DNA from: a virus
IMG/VR virus record: IMGVR_UViG_3300032322_001562
Location: 1 to 64,000 of that record
Reading direction: 5' to 3' (one strand)
Length of the DNA stretch: 64,000 nucleotides
Shown: positions 43,353 to 52,859 of the stretch, piece after piece
Layout of the letters: every line of letters starts with the position of its first letter
How positions within the stretch are numbered: position 1 is the first letter of the stretch
Translations under genes and position numbers: made by a program
Notes under the pieces: generated by a model
What the model was told of the DNA's origin: nothing
Seen by the model: only the letters and a program-made list of their open reading frames with translations
Databases searched by the model: none

Positions 43353-44483
43353 TTAGCTAGCTGTTGGGTTCTCGTTTGCCTGAATGATAAAGTCAATATC
43401 GTTGTCGGCATTGTAGTTTACGTTTCCTGGAACATTGTAAGCCGTGTCGGGGCTAGTTACGCTCAGGTTGGTAACTGGAATTGGGCTTGGGTAGGTCTCA
43501 GTTACAGAGTTAGCTACCGTCACACGAGCCGAAGACCCGACGTTAAACGAAGTAATATCGGCGGTGACAGCCGAGTTAGTGTAGCTAATGGTGTTTGTAG
43601 TAACCGAAGCAACCGTCCATGTACCATCAAACAAAGTACCGATATTCTGTACATAAACCGTGTCGCTTGTAGCGATGTTGTGGGCAGCGCTGAAGGTAAG
43701 AGTTGCACGAGTGTTAGCAAGAGTAGCAGTTGCGCTGTTAACGGTAACAGTTGAGCGGCTCGACAGAGGAGCAGTTGGCGAGGTAAAGATTACCTGGTCA
43801 GTGCTGTTGTCGGTCCAAGTGTAGAATCCGTTGAGTCCGGATGGAGCCCAGCTTGCACGTGCATAAGAATATGGACGCTCTGCAGCAACTGGGAACTCCC
43901 AGCGGCCATCGATACCTGACTGGAAGTTAGGGTTTCCTAGACCATAGCCTTCGAAGGTGTTAGCAAGTAGACCGTTTTCAATAACGCGGTCACCGGACTG
44001 ACGCATCTTTACAAATGGGAAGATCCAGTGGAAGTAAGGAAGAACCGCAGACTTCTTACCATTCTTAACTGCGTGTGACCATACTTCAATGGCAACACCG
44101 TTACCAGCAGGGTCATCGCCAACTCCAGGAGCAGCCCAACCGATTGACTTGTTGTTTGGGTCGGATGAGGTTCCTAGGTTCTTGCGAAGAAGAAGACCAC
44201 CGGAGAGCAGCTGAGATAGCTCTGGGTCTGGCTCACAAATAGCAAGCTCCATGGTGATTCTCTTTAGTGTGTCGGGAGCCTTGTAAGTGACGCAAACGAC
44301 ACCATTAGCGCCCTTCTCTGTGATTTCGTCGCCCTCTTCGTATTCAGGGGTGAACGAAAGTCGCATGAAGGCGGAAGTGGTGTAGCTGTCAGCGCTTCCC
44401 GTTAGTAGATTTCCAGCAGCATCTAGGCGGGTGACACGGATCGACACACCCTGAATGCTGGCTGCATATTCTTGAGTAGCCAT
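43353..44483 (-). CDS. Major tail protein with Ig-like C-terminal domain
   Basis: 376 residues. The N-terminal two thirds (about 1-245) follow the tail-tube plan of actinophages: VSIRVTRLDAAGNLLTG, FMRLSFTPEYEEGDEITEKGANGVVCVTYKAPDTLKRITMELAICEPDPEL, SHAVKNGKKSAVLPYFHWIFPF. Residues about 255-345 add a Ser/Thr-rich Ig/BIG-like domain (STVTVNSATATLANTRATLTFSAAHNIATSDTVYV) that would project from the tube surface. The gene is followed by a stable hairpin. Confidence 0.85.
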   Translation of the reverse strand: MATQEYAASIQGVSIRVTRLDAAGNLLTGSADSYTTSAFMRLSFTPEYEEGDEITEKGANGVVCVTYKAPDTLKRITMELAICEPDPELSQLLSGGLLLRKNLGTSSDPNNKSIGWAAPGVGDDPAGNGVAIEVWSHAVKNGKKSAVLPYFHWIFPFVKMRQSGDRVIENGLLANTFEGYGLGNPNFQSGIDGRWEFPVAAERPYSYARASWAPSGLNGFYTWTDNSTDQVIFTSPTAPLSSRSTVTVNSATATLANTRATLTFSAAHNIATSDTVYVQNIGTLFDGTWTVASVTTNTISYTNSAVTADITSFNVGSSARVTVANSVTETYPSPIPVTNLSVTSPDTAYNVPGNVNYNADNDIDFIIQANENPTAS

Positions 44484-44505
44484 CTAGCTATTCTCCTTAT
44501 GTTTG

Positions 44506-45381
44506 TTAGGCTGTCAGGTCTACCCGGACAGCGAGGTGGATGGATGTGTCAAAGTAAACCGCCGCTGGGCGGATTGCTTTGAGTCTCATGTCATTTTTGT
44601 TTCCCGAAACATCGTAAGCCTGGCTTAGATTATCGTTTACGACATCGACATTGCCGAGATATACTCGAACGGTGCCGGTGGCGTACATCCATTTGTTGGT
44701 GGCAGAAGCGGTAGCTCCAGTTACACCATCAGGGCCAGTGCCAGAGTAGCCGTTTCCGACAACAACTGGAGTTCCGCCCAAAGTCTGTAGGTGCTCTTTT
44801 TCCTTGTCGTGGAAGAGCATGTTTGAGTTGCTAGAAAGAATTGCAGCAACGTCTCGGGTCATGTGAATAATTCCCTGCTCTCCACCATGAGAAGCTGAGC
44901 CAATTGTGTACTCCAGCAGAGCTAAAGCACGCTTTGCTGAAAGAGCTGTTCCAGAGTTTAGAACCGTAACAGTGTTAGATGTCAGAGCCTTGTTGTCGTG
45001 GCTCTCTCCTTTACGGACTACTCCGTCCCAGAGTTCGGCTTCCATAGCCTTTTGGGTGACACCCTCGAGCTGACGGGTGATTCTTGCAATTCGGTCAAGT
45101 CCGATAAAACCTAGAGTTGAGCGAGTTTCCTCGACTTCAATGAAAAATGGCTTAATGTCATCGTAATAGTTGACAGTAGCGCCACTTACAAGTTGTGCTT
45201 CTGTAGTGTCAGTGTCATCCCAGTTTGACACATTCTGAACAGTGGTTTCCCATTCCTGGGCAAATCCTCGGATCCAGCGGTCCTCGTCGGCTGAGTTTTC
45301 TGGCTTGACTACAGCAAGTAGACCAAAGGCGGAGGGCAGAATTAGTGGTGCCTCTACTACGCCGTTATTGGGGAAAGCCAT
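44506..45381 (-). CDS. Second capsid-like structural protein
   Basis: 291 residues. LGFIGLDRIARITRQLEGVTQKAMEAELWDG (about 90-120), ALALLEYTIGSASHGGEQGIIHMTRDVAAILSSN and LGGTPVVVGNGYSGTGPDG...YATGTVRVYLGNVDVV, ending AIRPAAVYFDTSIHLAVRVDL, resemble the capsid or pentamer subunits of several actinophages. The major capsid gene lies directly upstream, so this may be a vertex/pentamer or other HK97-fold companion. It is 84 bases downstream of that gene, behind a strong hairpin. Confidence 0.55.
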   Translation of the reverse strand: MAFPNNGVVEAPLILPSAFGLLAVVKPENSADEDRWIRGFAQEWETTVQNVSNWDDTDTTEAQLVSGATVNYYDDIKPFFIEVEETRSTLGFIGLDRIARITRQLEGVTQKAMEAELWDGVVRKGESHDNKALTSNTVTVLNSGTALSAKRALALLEYTIGSASHGGEQGIIHMTRDVAAILSSNSNMLFHDKEKEHLQTLGGTPVVVGNGYSGTGPDGVTGATASATNKWMYATGTVRVYLGNVDVVNDNLSQAYDVSGNKNDMRLKAIRPAAVYFDTSIHLAVRVDLTA

Positions 45382-45418
45382 CTTTTTCCTAACTTAAATC
45401 TTTTAGGGGGTGAGCGCC

Positions 45419-45438
45419 CCCGGGGCCGAAGCCCCGGG
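45419..45438 (-). terminator. Ultra-stable C(UUCG)G hairpin after the major capsid gene
   Basis: Minus strand CCCGGGGC-TTCG-GCCCCGGG: an 8-bp perfect GC stem capped by the UUCG tetraloop, 28 bases after the capsid stop. No T-run follows directly (GGCGCTCACCCCC), so it is not a standard terminator; mRNA 3'-end protection or partial attenuation is more likely. Confidence 0.75.
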
Positions 45439-45465
45439 AGCTAACCCGTTGTTGCTATTTAGTTT

Positions 45466-47550
45466 TTAGAGCTCGATAGCAGCTGCGGTTGCGCCACCAG
45501 TGGTGTCGCGTAGAGCAGCAGCAACACCGTTGACCGAGATGGTCGAGGTGATTGCTAGAGACTCGATACCAACCTTGGCAACGTTCTCGAAGGTCTCAAC
45601 GAACATCTTGTAGTCGTTGGTTCCTACGAGGGAGCTGTCGCGGATGATACCTAGGTCGAGAGTTCCACCATCCAGGAATAGGAAGGTGCCCTCTGCGAAC
45701 AAGTACCATACGAAGGTGTCTGGGAACTCTACAAGTGCAGTTGCACCCTGAGAACCAAACACGTTCTGGTCTGGAGTAGCAACCAAGTCAACGTTGATGG
45801 TTGACAGGTAGCCGTTGATCTCGGCCTGTGATACAGACAGAGTTCCATCTCCTGGCATTGACAGAGTCAAGTCAGCTGCCATTGCGTCGTATACCCATGA
45901 AGGAATGAATGCCTTCAGGACGGCGGTTGGAGCTAGACGGTGACGTGAACGGTAAGCAGCAGCTGCACGGCGTAGCTGTACCAGGAAGTCACGACCGAAA
46001 CCGATCAGAGACGAAGTGGTAACAGCGGTTGAGCCAGTTGCAATGTTGGCTAGCAGGTTCTGCTCTGCCTCACGTGCGTGCTGTACGAGAGCTAGCTCGT
46101 TGTGGCGAGCAATCAACTCTGGGTAAGCACGAGTCATGAGGTTACCGAACTGTAGCTGTAGAGTGACAGCGTCAGTTGACACGGTCTGCTCCTGAGCAGC
46201 TGAAACAGTCAGGCTGGTCTTGGTGTTTGAGTATGGAGCTGCATCGGTAGCTGCGGTCCATACACCAACTGCGTTAGCGTAGGTTCCAGCTGCGAAGCTT
46301 GGTGGGGTTACGAAGCGGATACCGCCGCGGTCTGCCTGGAAACGTGGCAGAGCGTCGCGTACCGGACGTACTGTGGTAGAGCCAATGCCGAAAATGTCGT
46401 AGCGAACTTCGACTGGAGCAGCGTGTCCACCAGAAGCGGTAAGAGCTTCCTGGCCTACAACTGCCTCGATCTTTGCGGCGTTTGCCTCTGCGTCAGTACC
46501 GAGGAAACGGTCCTCTGGGTACTGAGTGGTGAAGGAAGCAACGATGTGCTGCTCTCCGTCTCCACCGTTTACACGACGAAGAGAGTGTAGTCTCTTCTCC
46601 ATGGCGCGAGCAACCTCTGCCATGTCTTGAATTGTGCTTCCCGCGGTGTAGCCAGGGATGTCAGCACCAGCGGTGATTGCCACTGGAGCCTCGGTAACCT
46701 GAACTACAGGCTGGCGGTCAGCTGGAGCCTCGAAAGGCTTCTCTTCTGCGGCGCTCACTAGTGCCTGCTCCTTCTGCTCTTCTACGAGAGCGGTTGATGT
46801 TTCAATTGTTTCTTCAGAAGAAAGCTCTGCTGCTGGTTCTACCTCTACGGCTGCTTCTGCAGACTCTTCGGTAGAAAGCTCAGTTGCCTCTTCTGTATTG
46901 GTCGATAGTTCAGAACCGTCTTCCTGATCGGTTGATGCTTCGTTTGCAGACTCCTCTACAACTTCGGCTACTGCCTCAGTTGCAACCTCTACGTCTGCTG
47001 ATAGCTCGGCTTCTGCAACAGGAGTTGCATCTGCACTTACCTCAGCGGCTGGCTCACTAGAAACTTCCTCGGTTGCGGCCTCGTTCTCGGCGGATGCCTG
47101 AATTGACATCTCATCCTCCTTCTTTTCCTCTTCCTTGGACTCTTCCATGGGCTCTTCCATTTCGGCTTCTGGTTCCATCTCCACAGGCATGTCTTCAGCT
47201 GGAGCTTCCTCCGCTGGCATGTCTTCTGCTGGAGACTCTTCCTTCATAGCCTCGTCTTCGGTCATAGCCATTTCTTCTCCCTTGTCGCCATAGCCCTCGC
47301 CCTTGACACGGGCAGCTGCTTCAGCGGCCTTTGCTGCAAGCTCTGCAGCAAGAGCTTCGCGACGAGATAGTTCGCCACGAACAATGTCAAGAGAGTCGGC
47401 TAGCGACGTCATAGCATCAACTGTCTCAGGAGTAGGGTCTTCACCCTCAACCATTTCAAACTGGCTGATAATCTCTGCCTGAAGCTCTGCGACTTGCTCG
47501 TCGCCAAGCTCAGCGATAGTATCAAGCTGAGTTTTGATTTGGTCGTACAC
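45466..47550 (-). CDS. Major capsid protein fused to a long acidic scaffold-like N-terminal region
   Basis: 694 residues. Residues 1-85 are helical (IKTQLDTIAELGDEQVAELQAEII). Residues about 85-285 are extremely acidic and low-complexity (EEAPAEDMPVEMEPEAE, SSEPAAEVSADATPVAEAEL). The HK97-fold capsid follows at about 290-694: AEVARAMEKRLHSLRRVNGGDGEQHIVASF, FGIGSTTVRPVRDALPRFQADRGGIRFVTPP, YPELIARHNELALVQHAREAEQNLL, AFIPSWVYDAMAADL and a DGGTLDLGIIRD loop. The N-terminal half probably acts as a built-in scaffold (delta-domain) removed by the protease encoded upstream. Confidence 0.88.
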   Translation of the reverse strand: MYDQIKTQLDTIAELGDEQVAELQAEIISQFEMVEGEDPTPETVDAMTSLADSLDIVRGELSRREALAAELAAKAAEAAARVKGEGYGDKGEEMAMTEDEAMKEESPAEDMPAEEAPAEDMPVEMEPEAEMEEPMEESKEEEKKEDEMSIQASAENEAATEEVSSEPAAEVSADATPVAEAELSADVEVATEAVAEVVEESANEASTDQEDGSELSTNTEEATELSTEESAEAAVEVEPAAELSSEETIETSTALVEEQKEQALVSAAEEKPFEAPADRQPVVQVTEAPVAITAGADIPGYTAGSTIQDMAEVARAMEKRLHSLRRVNGGDGEQHIVASFTTQYPEDRFLGTDAEANAAKIEAVVGQEALTASGGHAAPVEVRYDIFGIGSTTVRPVRDALPRFQADRGGIRFVTPPSFAAGTYANAVGVWTAATDAAPYSNTKTSLTVSAAQEQTVSTDAVTLQLQFGNLMTRAYPELIARHNELALVQHAREAEQNLLANIATGSTAVTTSSLIGFGRDFLVQLRRAAAAYRSRHRLAPTAVLKAFIPSWVYDAMAADLTLSMPGDGTLSVSQAEINGYLSTINVDLVATPDQNVFGSQGATALVEFPDTFVWYLFAEGTFLFLDGGTLDLGIIRDSSLVGTNDYKMFVETFENVAKVGIESLAITSTISVNGVAAALRDTTGGATAAAIEL

Positions 47551-47653
47551 TGTACCTCCTAGGCCAGTTAGTTTTTGGACGTCAAACGCCCGTGATTACA
47601 GTCAAGGTTGAGGGACTCCGCGCTCTAGGCGCGAGGCGCTCCACCTACGGATA

Positions 47654-47662
47654 ATTTTACCG
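47654..47662 (-). promoter_or_regulatory. CGGTAAAAT element in the capsid 5' leader
   Basis: Minus-strand CGGTAAAAT, 104 bases before the capsid ATG. The leader then contains a GC-rich hairpin (CGCGC-CTAGA-GCGCG) at about 47619-47633 and ends with CTAGGAGGT as ribosome site. This is the longest leader in the structural block. Confidence 0.45.
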
Positions 47663-47668
47663 TATTTT

Positions 47669-50600
47669 TTAGGTAAGTAGTCGAAGTAGCTTACTCATCT
47701 CAGACTGAACCTCTCCCTGAGAGAAGAGGTCAGCTCCAGACATATAAGACTTTAGCTTTTGGGTAGCTATGTCTGCGTCTTCCTTACCAATCTTTGATTC
47801 TACCCTGTCAATCATGCCCTCTATTAAGTCCTTAAGACCTGCAGGCAGATCGCTATACCTAACTTTTTGGGCTTCTTTACCAAAAGGTAGAGGTAGATTT
47901 GCAATAGTTTTTCCTAACTCAGCTGCAGTTAGACGAACGTTCTCTAGGGCTTCCGGATTGAGCGCCTGAGCGTCAAGTCGATCAATCATTCCTAGAAGCT
48001 CAGAACTTGCAGCTGCAGAAGCAGCATAGTCTCCTGCAAAGTCTAGATTTTCTGCTTCTTCCACTCTCTTAAGTGCTCTAGAGAGACCAGCAACACCAAG
48101 GTCTTGCTTTAGTCGAGCTAAAACTTTGCGGTACTTGCCTTTAGCATCGCGAGGCTGGTTAACGCCAGAGATATATTTAACTCTGCCTTCCTCATCGCGA
48201 ATAGGTGCAGACTTAGCTTTTTCTACTTCTTCGGCGGCTTTGATCTCTTCCTCAGTTTGCTTATCAGCCTCTTCTTTGGCTTCTTTAAGCTTCTTAAGCT
48301 CTGTCTCGGAGATCTCCTCGGCTTTTGGGCCGGCAGCCACCACCACCTCTCGAACATAGGCAGCGGCAGTTTTAGAAGTCCATTCTTCTGGAATCAGGTC
48401 TTCTCTACCTAGAGCCTTTGCTCTCTTAACGATATGCTTCTTAGCAAGCTCGATGTCTTTTGCGCGACCGTGAGCCTTGATTGCACGCTTTAGGTCTTCC
48501 TCATTCTCAATTGGGAATGATCCATCTGGAAGAGCGAGTCCTTCTTCTGCATACTTTTCGCGAGTCTCTTCTGAATAGTCTCTGAACTCACCAGTTGCTG
48601 CTGCAGTAATTGCTGCACGCATAGCAGCTACCTTCTCTGCAGCTTCCATTGAGTCAGCGTGTAGCCAGTGGCTAGGAATCAAATCGGCTTGGCGTAGCTT
48701 GCGAGCACGCTTGATGATGTGCTTTCGAACAGCCTTGCGCTCAGAAGCTTTCGAACGACCATAAGCCTGAATTGCATTCTTTAGGTCGTCGACGTTGCGA
48801 ATTGGGTATGAACCGTCTGGCATTGCTTTGCCTTCTTCAGCAAGAGCCATGCGCTCTTCCTCAGAAATCTTGGCAAGCTCTGCAACAGCAGCTGCAGTTA
48901 GGGCTTTTTCACGCATTTCAGCAGCACTAGCGGTAATAGCCTCTAGGTTTGCCTCACGCATTTTCTTTTTTGCTTCCCTGACACGATCTTTTAGGTTAGG
49001 TGCGCTAGCTGCGAGCTGACCAAGCATGTCAGCTTGTGCAACTAGGTTTCCAACTGCACGACTCTTCATAATTGCAAGCTCGGAAGCACCAGCGGCAACA
49101 AGAGCCATAATCTTGCCGGAAGCAACCATTGCACGAGCAATTGGGAATCCTGGAACATTTACCTGGCAAACTGCAACAAGCTCCAAAGAGCCGTTGATTG
49201 GACGCCAGTCTCCAGAAGGAGCGGAAGCACGAAGTGCACGAACCTGCAGTTCATCTACGTCTGGACGAAGGGATCCAGCGCACCAAATGCCGTACTCATC
49301 CTCTCCCATGTGAACGTCTGCTACTGCAGAGGCGGTGTCGTCATAGTGCTTAGCAGCTGCGGCAGCATCTACGTTTAGTGGGGCGTGTCCGCCAGCAAGG
49401 GTTAGCTGACCTACAGGAATGTCCATTCCCTCGGCAGTGTGAATTACGCCTGTGTGGAAGTAAGCGTACTTGCTTCTTGAGCGTGGTGGCTTAGTCGAGC
49501 GTGGTAGACCGATGTGGCTGACGTGCCATGCTGCAATGTGGCCGTAGATACGACCATCCTTGTCCACAGTCAGTGGAGTTGGCTTTGTCAGCTTCGGGTT
49601 TTCAAACCATGAAGCTGGAGGAGTAACTGGAACATCTGATTCCAGGTATCCTGAAGCAATGATTGGCTCGACGTCAGCGAAGGTCTCTAGAGACTCTTCA
49701 TAAACGCCGTCTTCTGGGGTCACAATATCCTCCTGATCCCCTGATTCTTCGATGAGAATAGAGCACTCTTGGAATGCTGGCTTAGCTACAATTGTAGCAG
49801 CCATGATTCGGGCCTTATTGATAGTAAGTTTGTCTTTGCCGTATTCTTGACCATCATCAGCGGTTTCTTTTGATGGTTTCTTGTCTTCTTTTGCCTGGAA
49901 CTGATCGAGGTCAACAGAAACTCCACGCAGGAACCCGTGACGGACTAGACGCTCTGCTTCACGTCCATATGGGCCGCTGTCAAACACTCCGTAAGCATTG
50001 CCCATTCCGCCATCTACACGCTCGATGTAGTCAATTCGACCAACCACAACTGATCCATCGTGTCCCTGGCCAGTTTTAATCTGCCAGAGCAATGGGACTG
50101 GCAGTTCTCTCATCGAGATAGCACCTTTGTCGAATTTACGACCGTCCCCGGACTCTACTTCTTCCGGAATAAGCATTGGAATAAAGAATCTCGCTCCGTG
50201 AGCAGGCTTAGGAGCAGCTGCCACCAGACCAATTTTTTCTCTGGCATCGGCTGCTCTAGCTGCTAGTTCTGCACGTTGGATAATTGCAGTGTCAAACTCT
50301 TGCTCACTTGCAAAAAGGCTGGCTGAAGCCTGACGACCACGCTTTTTCCCGACATTGAACTTGCTTCCGGTATATACGCCAGTAACTTCTTTGTGACGCA
50401 GTTGGCAGTAGCCTTTAGCGCGAGGCCCCATGTACTTGGAAAGCTGGCGGACACAGCGTGTCCAGTCCCCAGGAGTACCCCAACGAATTTTGAGGGCACC
50501 CTTGCCACGAGTCCAATAGCGGCGAAGTGCTTCGGCGTTTCCACGGTTGCGATCTAGACCACCAGCAGCGATTAGTGCCTCGAATTCTTCATCCAAACAC

Positions 50601-52855
50601 TTAGCAAGTTCATCCATAGCCTTGCAAATTACATCCTCTGGCTCCCATGAGTCGTCATACAGGTCGTCTGGCTCTGCCATAATCTCAACGATTGGAATAA
50701 GCATGTCACTTTCAGTCACTTCCGTAGCCTGAGTGATATTTTCACCTGGAAGTTCTCCCATAAGGAACTCGTCTGTTGAGTTTTCACGACCTGGATTAAA
50801 TTTGCTGCCAGTGTAGATGCCGGTAGCGTCCTTGTGTCGGAGCTGGCAGTAGCCCTTTGCACGAGGGCCCATGTATTTGGTCAGGTATCTTACGCAACGC
50901 TTCCAGTCACCTGGAGTTCCCCAACGGATTTTTGCAGCGCCTTTACCCATAGTCCAATAACGGCGTAGGGTCTCGGCATTACCTCGATTGCGATCAATAC
51001 CTCCAGCTGCTAGAAGTGGCTCTACAACTGTTTCCCAGAAAATGTGGAAATTGTAGGCTGAAGAAGTCATACCTTGGTCTGCTTGAACAAGAACGTCGTT
51101 TAGAACTTCTTTATCATCTAGCTCTACTACTGGTGGTGGAGTTGAAGACTTAAGATCCATAAGAATCTGGTCATTTCTCTGCCAAGTTCCATCTTTTCTT
51201 TCATAAAGAACTGGAGTAGTAGTTTCTTTTGTCTCTGGAACCAGAGCAACAATATCCATAACGGCAGTCTTGTCATCCGGAGAGACTAGAGCCAAATATT
51301 TTGCAGGAATATCAGACGTTTCTGGAGTTTGGGTCTTACCAGTCGGCTCGCCAGCAGAAGTTAGCGGCTTAAACTTCTTTCTTTGGCTAATTACCCAAGA
51401 GTCCCAGTTGTACATCATTGACCTGAGCTCGTCCCTGGTCATAGGGGGAAGAGTTCCGGGTAGGTGAGCCTTTGGCCTGTTTGAAGGAGTTCTAGGTTCT
51501 CCCAAAATTCCAGACATGTCTAGTGGAGCACCCATTGGGCGGGTTTGGACTTTTAGTCCCTCTAGCTCTTCGTCTTGACCCTTAACGGTGTTAGATGGGA
51601 CAGTGACTACCTCGCCATTTTCAAGCAAGACGTCTACGGTACCGTCGTCAGTATTTATGGCAGTGATTTCTCCCTTGCCACGAGCAAAATCGTCAGCAAT
51701 AACAACCTTAGTTCCAACTTTAGCAAATCTTCCCAGCGCATCTTTTGGCTGTTTTGCTGCTCTAGCGGCTTTTTCAGCTGGAGTATCGATGTTGTCGTTA
51801 GGGTCTATAGCTCCAGTAGGCTTTGGCTCTCCAGCGGCTGTCAAAACTCGGTCAATCATGGCAAAGTCTTCTTCTGCAAGACCCTCGGCCATAAGTGCAG
51901 TCTCTTCTGGGTCAATCTCTTCTAGAAGAACTGGTTGGAATGGACGCTCTTGGAAGAAAGCAGAAATAATAACGGCTGAAGATGGATCGATTAGGACGTG
52001 CTCGACTTCTACGTTGTCTTCTGAGTCATCTAGGGCTTGATCGTAGTAATAAACGTCGCCATCAACATGTCCTAAGTCGTCCCAGCCGAAGTCGTCCCAA
52101 ATAGAAACTGTTCCATCAATGTCGATTTTATATAGGCGGTCAATTCCAGAACCGTCCATGCGAACACGAGCCATAAACTCTGGACCAACATTAGCGTCCA
52201 GCTCATGTGCAACCTTGAATGGGTTTACATCAGAGTCGTAGTTTCCAAAACCATACGTGTCTAGGTGATCTTCATACCCTGGGAGCATGTATCCACCAGC
52301 AGTTCGTGCTTTTCGGTTTTCTCTTTCAACAATTGCGCGAGACCATCTCCATGCGGCGTCGCCACCCCAAAGGGCCCAGGCGATGCGACCATTCGATGGA
52401 AACTTGTCTTCGCCTGGAGCCCAGCCTTTGCCCTTCTTGTCTACTTCGTGACGAGGGAAATATTTAGCAATATGTCTAACCTTGCGAATTCCTATTTGAC
52501 CGCCACGAGCAAGAGTGCGAGCAGTGTTAAGACCTACTGGAGTTCCACCACGCTTATACTTTTTTCTCCACTCAAGAGCTTTTTTAGCTTCTGCAACAAC
52601 TCCTTCTGGAATTGTGTACATTCTGTTTCCAGAAGCGGCGATTGGAGAAACTTCTATAAGCGCGGCGTTGGCAAGCTCGATAACGGAACTAGAAAAAGCT
52701 TGCTTAGTTGGCTTATCTGGTAGTGCAGCTAGTTTCTGTGCAATTTCTACCTGGGAAAAGTCAGCAACCAGGTTAGTGTCAAAATAAACTGCAACGTATC
52801 TTCCCTTTTTCTCAAAAAAGGCTAAAGATTCGTCAGCGCCAACAAATTTAAGCAA
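47669..52855 (-). CDS. 1728-residue head polyprotein with HK97-type prohead protease
   Basis: TTG start with GAGGA upstream. Domains: an N-terminal helical module (about 85-200, WRKKYKRGGTPVGLNTARTLARGG...FPSNGRIAWALWGG); a small barrel (about 365-425); two copies of a 70-residue Arg/Lys-rich module (about 615-685 and 761-833, AAGG-DRNRGNAE-LRRYW...IRWGTPGDW); and the protease (about 900-1060) with His about 931 in GQGHDGSVVVGRI and Ser about 978 in LRGVSVDLDQF. Then follows a capsid-protease companion (AAWHVSHIGLPRST...QVNVPGFPIARA), and two DUF6582-like repeats (about 1345 and 1430, LPDGSFPI-N--DL--AI-A-GR). The protease should cut capsid and scaffold, and possibly this polyprotein. Confidence 0.85.
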   Translation of the reverse strand: MLKFVGADESLAFFEKKGRYVAVYFDTNLVADFSQVEIAQKLAALPDKPTKQAFSSSVIELANAALIEVSPIAASGNRMYTIPEGVVAEAKKALEWRKKYKRGGTPVGLNTARTLARGGQIGIRKVRHIAKYFPRHEVDKKGKGWAPGEDKFPSNGRIAWALWGGDAAWRWSRAIVERENRKARTAGGYMLPGYEDHLDTYGFGNYDSDVNPFKVAHELDANVGPEFMARVRMDGSGIDRLYKIDIDGTVSIWDDFGWDDLGHVDGDVYYYDQALDDSEDNVEVEHVLIDPSSAVIISAFFQERPFQPVLLEEIDPEETALMAEGLAEEDFAMIDRVLTAAGEPKPTGAIDPNDNIDTPAEKAARAAKQPKDALGRFAKVGTKVVIADDFARGKGEITAINTDDGTVDVLLENGEVVTVPSNTVKGQDEELEGLKVQTRPMGAPLDMSGILGEPRTPSNRPKAHLPGTLPPMTRDELRSMMYNWDSWVISQRKKFKPLTSAGEPTGKTQTPETSDIPAKYLALVSPDDKTAVMDIVALVPETKETTTPVLYERKDGTWQRNDQILMDLKSSTPPPVVELDDKEVLNDVLVQADQGMTSSAYNFHIFWETVVEPLLAAGGIDRNRGNAETLRRYWTMGKGAAKIRWGTPGDWKRCVRYLTKYMGPRAKGYCQLRHKDATGIYTGSKFNPGRENSTDEFLMGELPGENITQATEVTESDMLIPIVEIMAEPDDLYDDSWEPEDVICKAMDELAKCLDEEFEALIAAGGLDRNRGNAEALRRYWTRGKGALKIRWGTPGDWTRCVRQLSKYMGPRAKGYCQLRHKEVTGVYTGSKFNVGKKRGRQASASLFASEQEFDTAIIQRAELAARAADAREKIGLVAAAPKPAHGARFFIPMLIPEEVESGDGRKFDKGAISMRELPVPLLWQIKTGQGHDGSVVVGRIDYIERVDGGMGNAYGVFDSGPYGREAERLVRHGFLRGVSVDLDQFQAKEDKKPSKETADDGQEYGKDKLTINKARIMAATIVAKPAFQECSILIEESGDQEDIVTPEDGVYEESLETFADVEPIIASGYLESDVPVTPPASWFENPKLTKPTPLTVDKDGRIYGHIAAWHVSHIGLPRSTKPPRSRSKYAYFHTGVIHTAEGMDIPVGQLTLAGGHAPLNVDAAAAAKHYDDTASAVADVHMGEDEYGIWCAGSLRPDVDELQVRALRASAPSGDWRPINGSLELVAVCQVNVPGFPIARAMVASGKIMALVAAGASELAIMKSRAVGNLVAQADMLGQLAASAPNLKDRVREAKKKMREANLEAITASAAEMREKALTAAAVAELAKISEEERMALAEEGKAMPDGSYPIRNVDDLKNAIQAYGRSKASERKAVRKHIIKRARKLRQADLIPSHWLHADSMEAAEKVAAMRAAITAAATGEFRDYSEETREKYAEEGLALPDGSFPIENEEDLKRAIKAHGRAKDIELAKKHIVKRAKALGREDLIPEEWTSKTAAAYVREVVVAAGPKAEEISETELKKLKEAKEEADKQTEEEIKAAEEVEKAKSAPIRDEEGRVKYISGVNQPRDAKGKYRKVLARLKQDLGVAGLSRALKRVEEAENLDFAGDYAASAAASSELLGMIDRLDAQALNPEALENVRLTAAELGKTIANLPLPFGKEAQKVRYSDLPAGLKDLIEGMIDRVESKIGKEDADIATQKLKSYMSGADLFSQGEVQSEMSKLLRLLT

Positions 52856-52859
52856 GAGA

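Noticed and set aside
47560-47660. tRNA-like gene in the capsid leader
   Set aside because: GC-rich hairpins are present, but no acceptor stem or consistent T-loop and anticodon arm could be folded on either strand.
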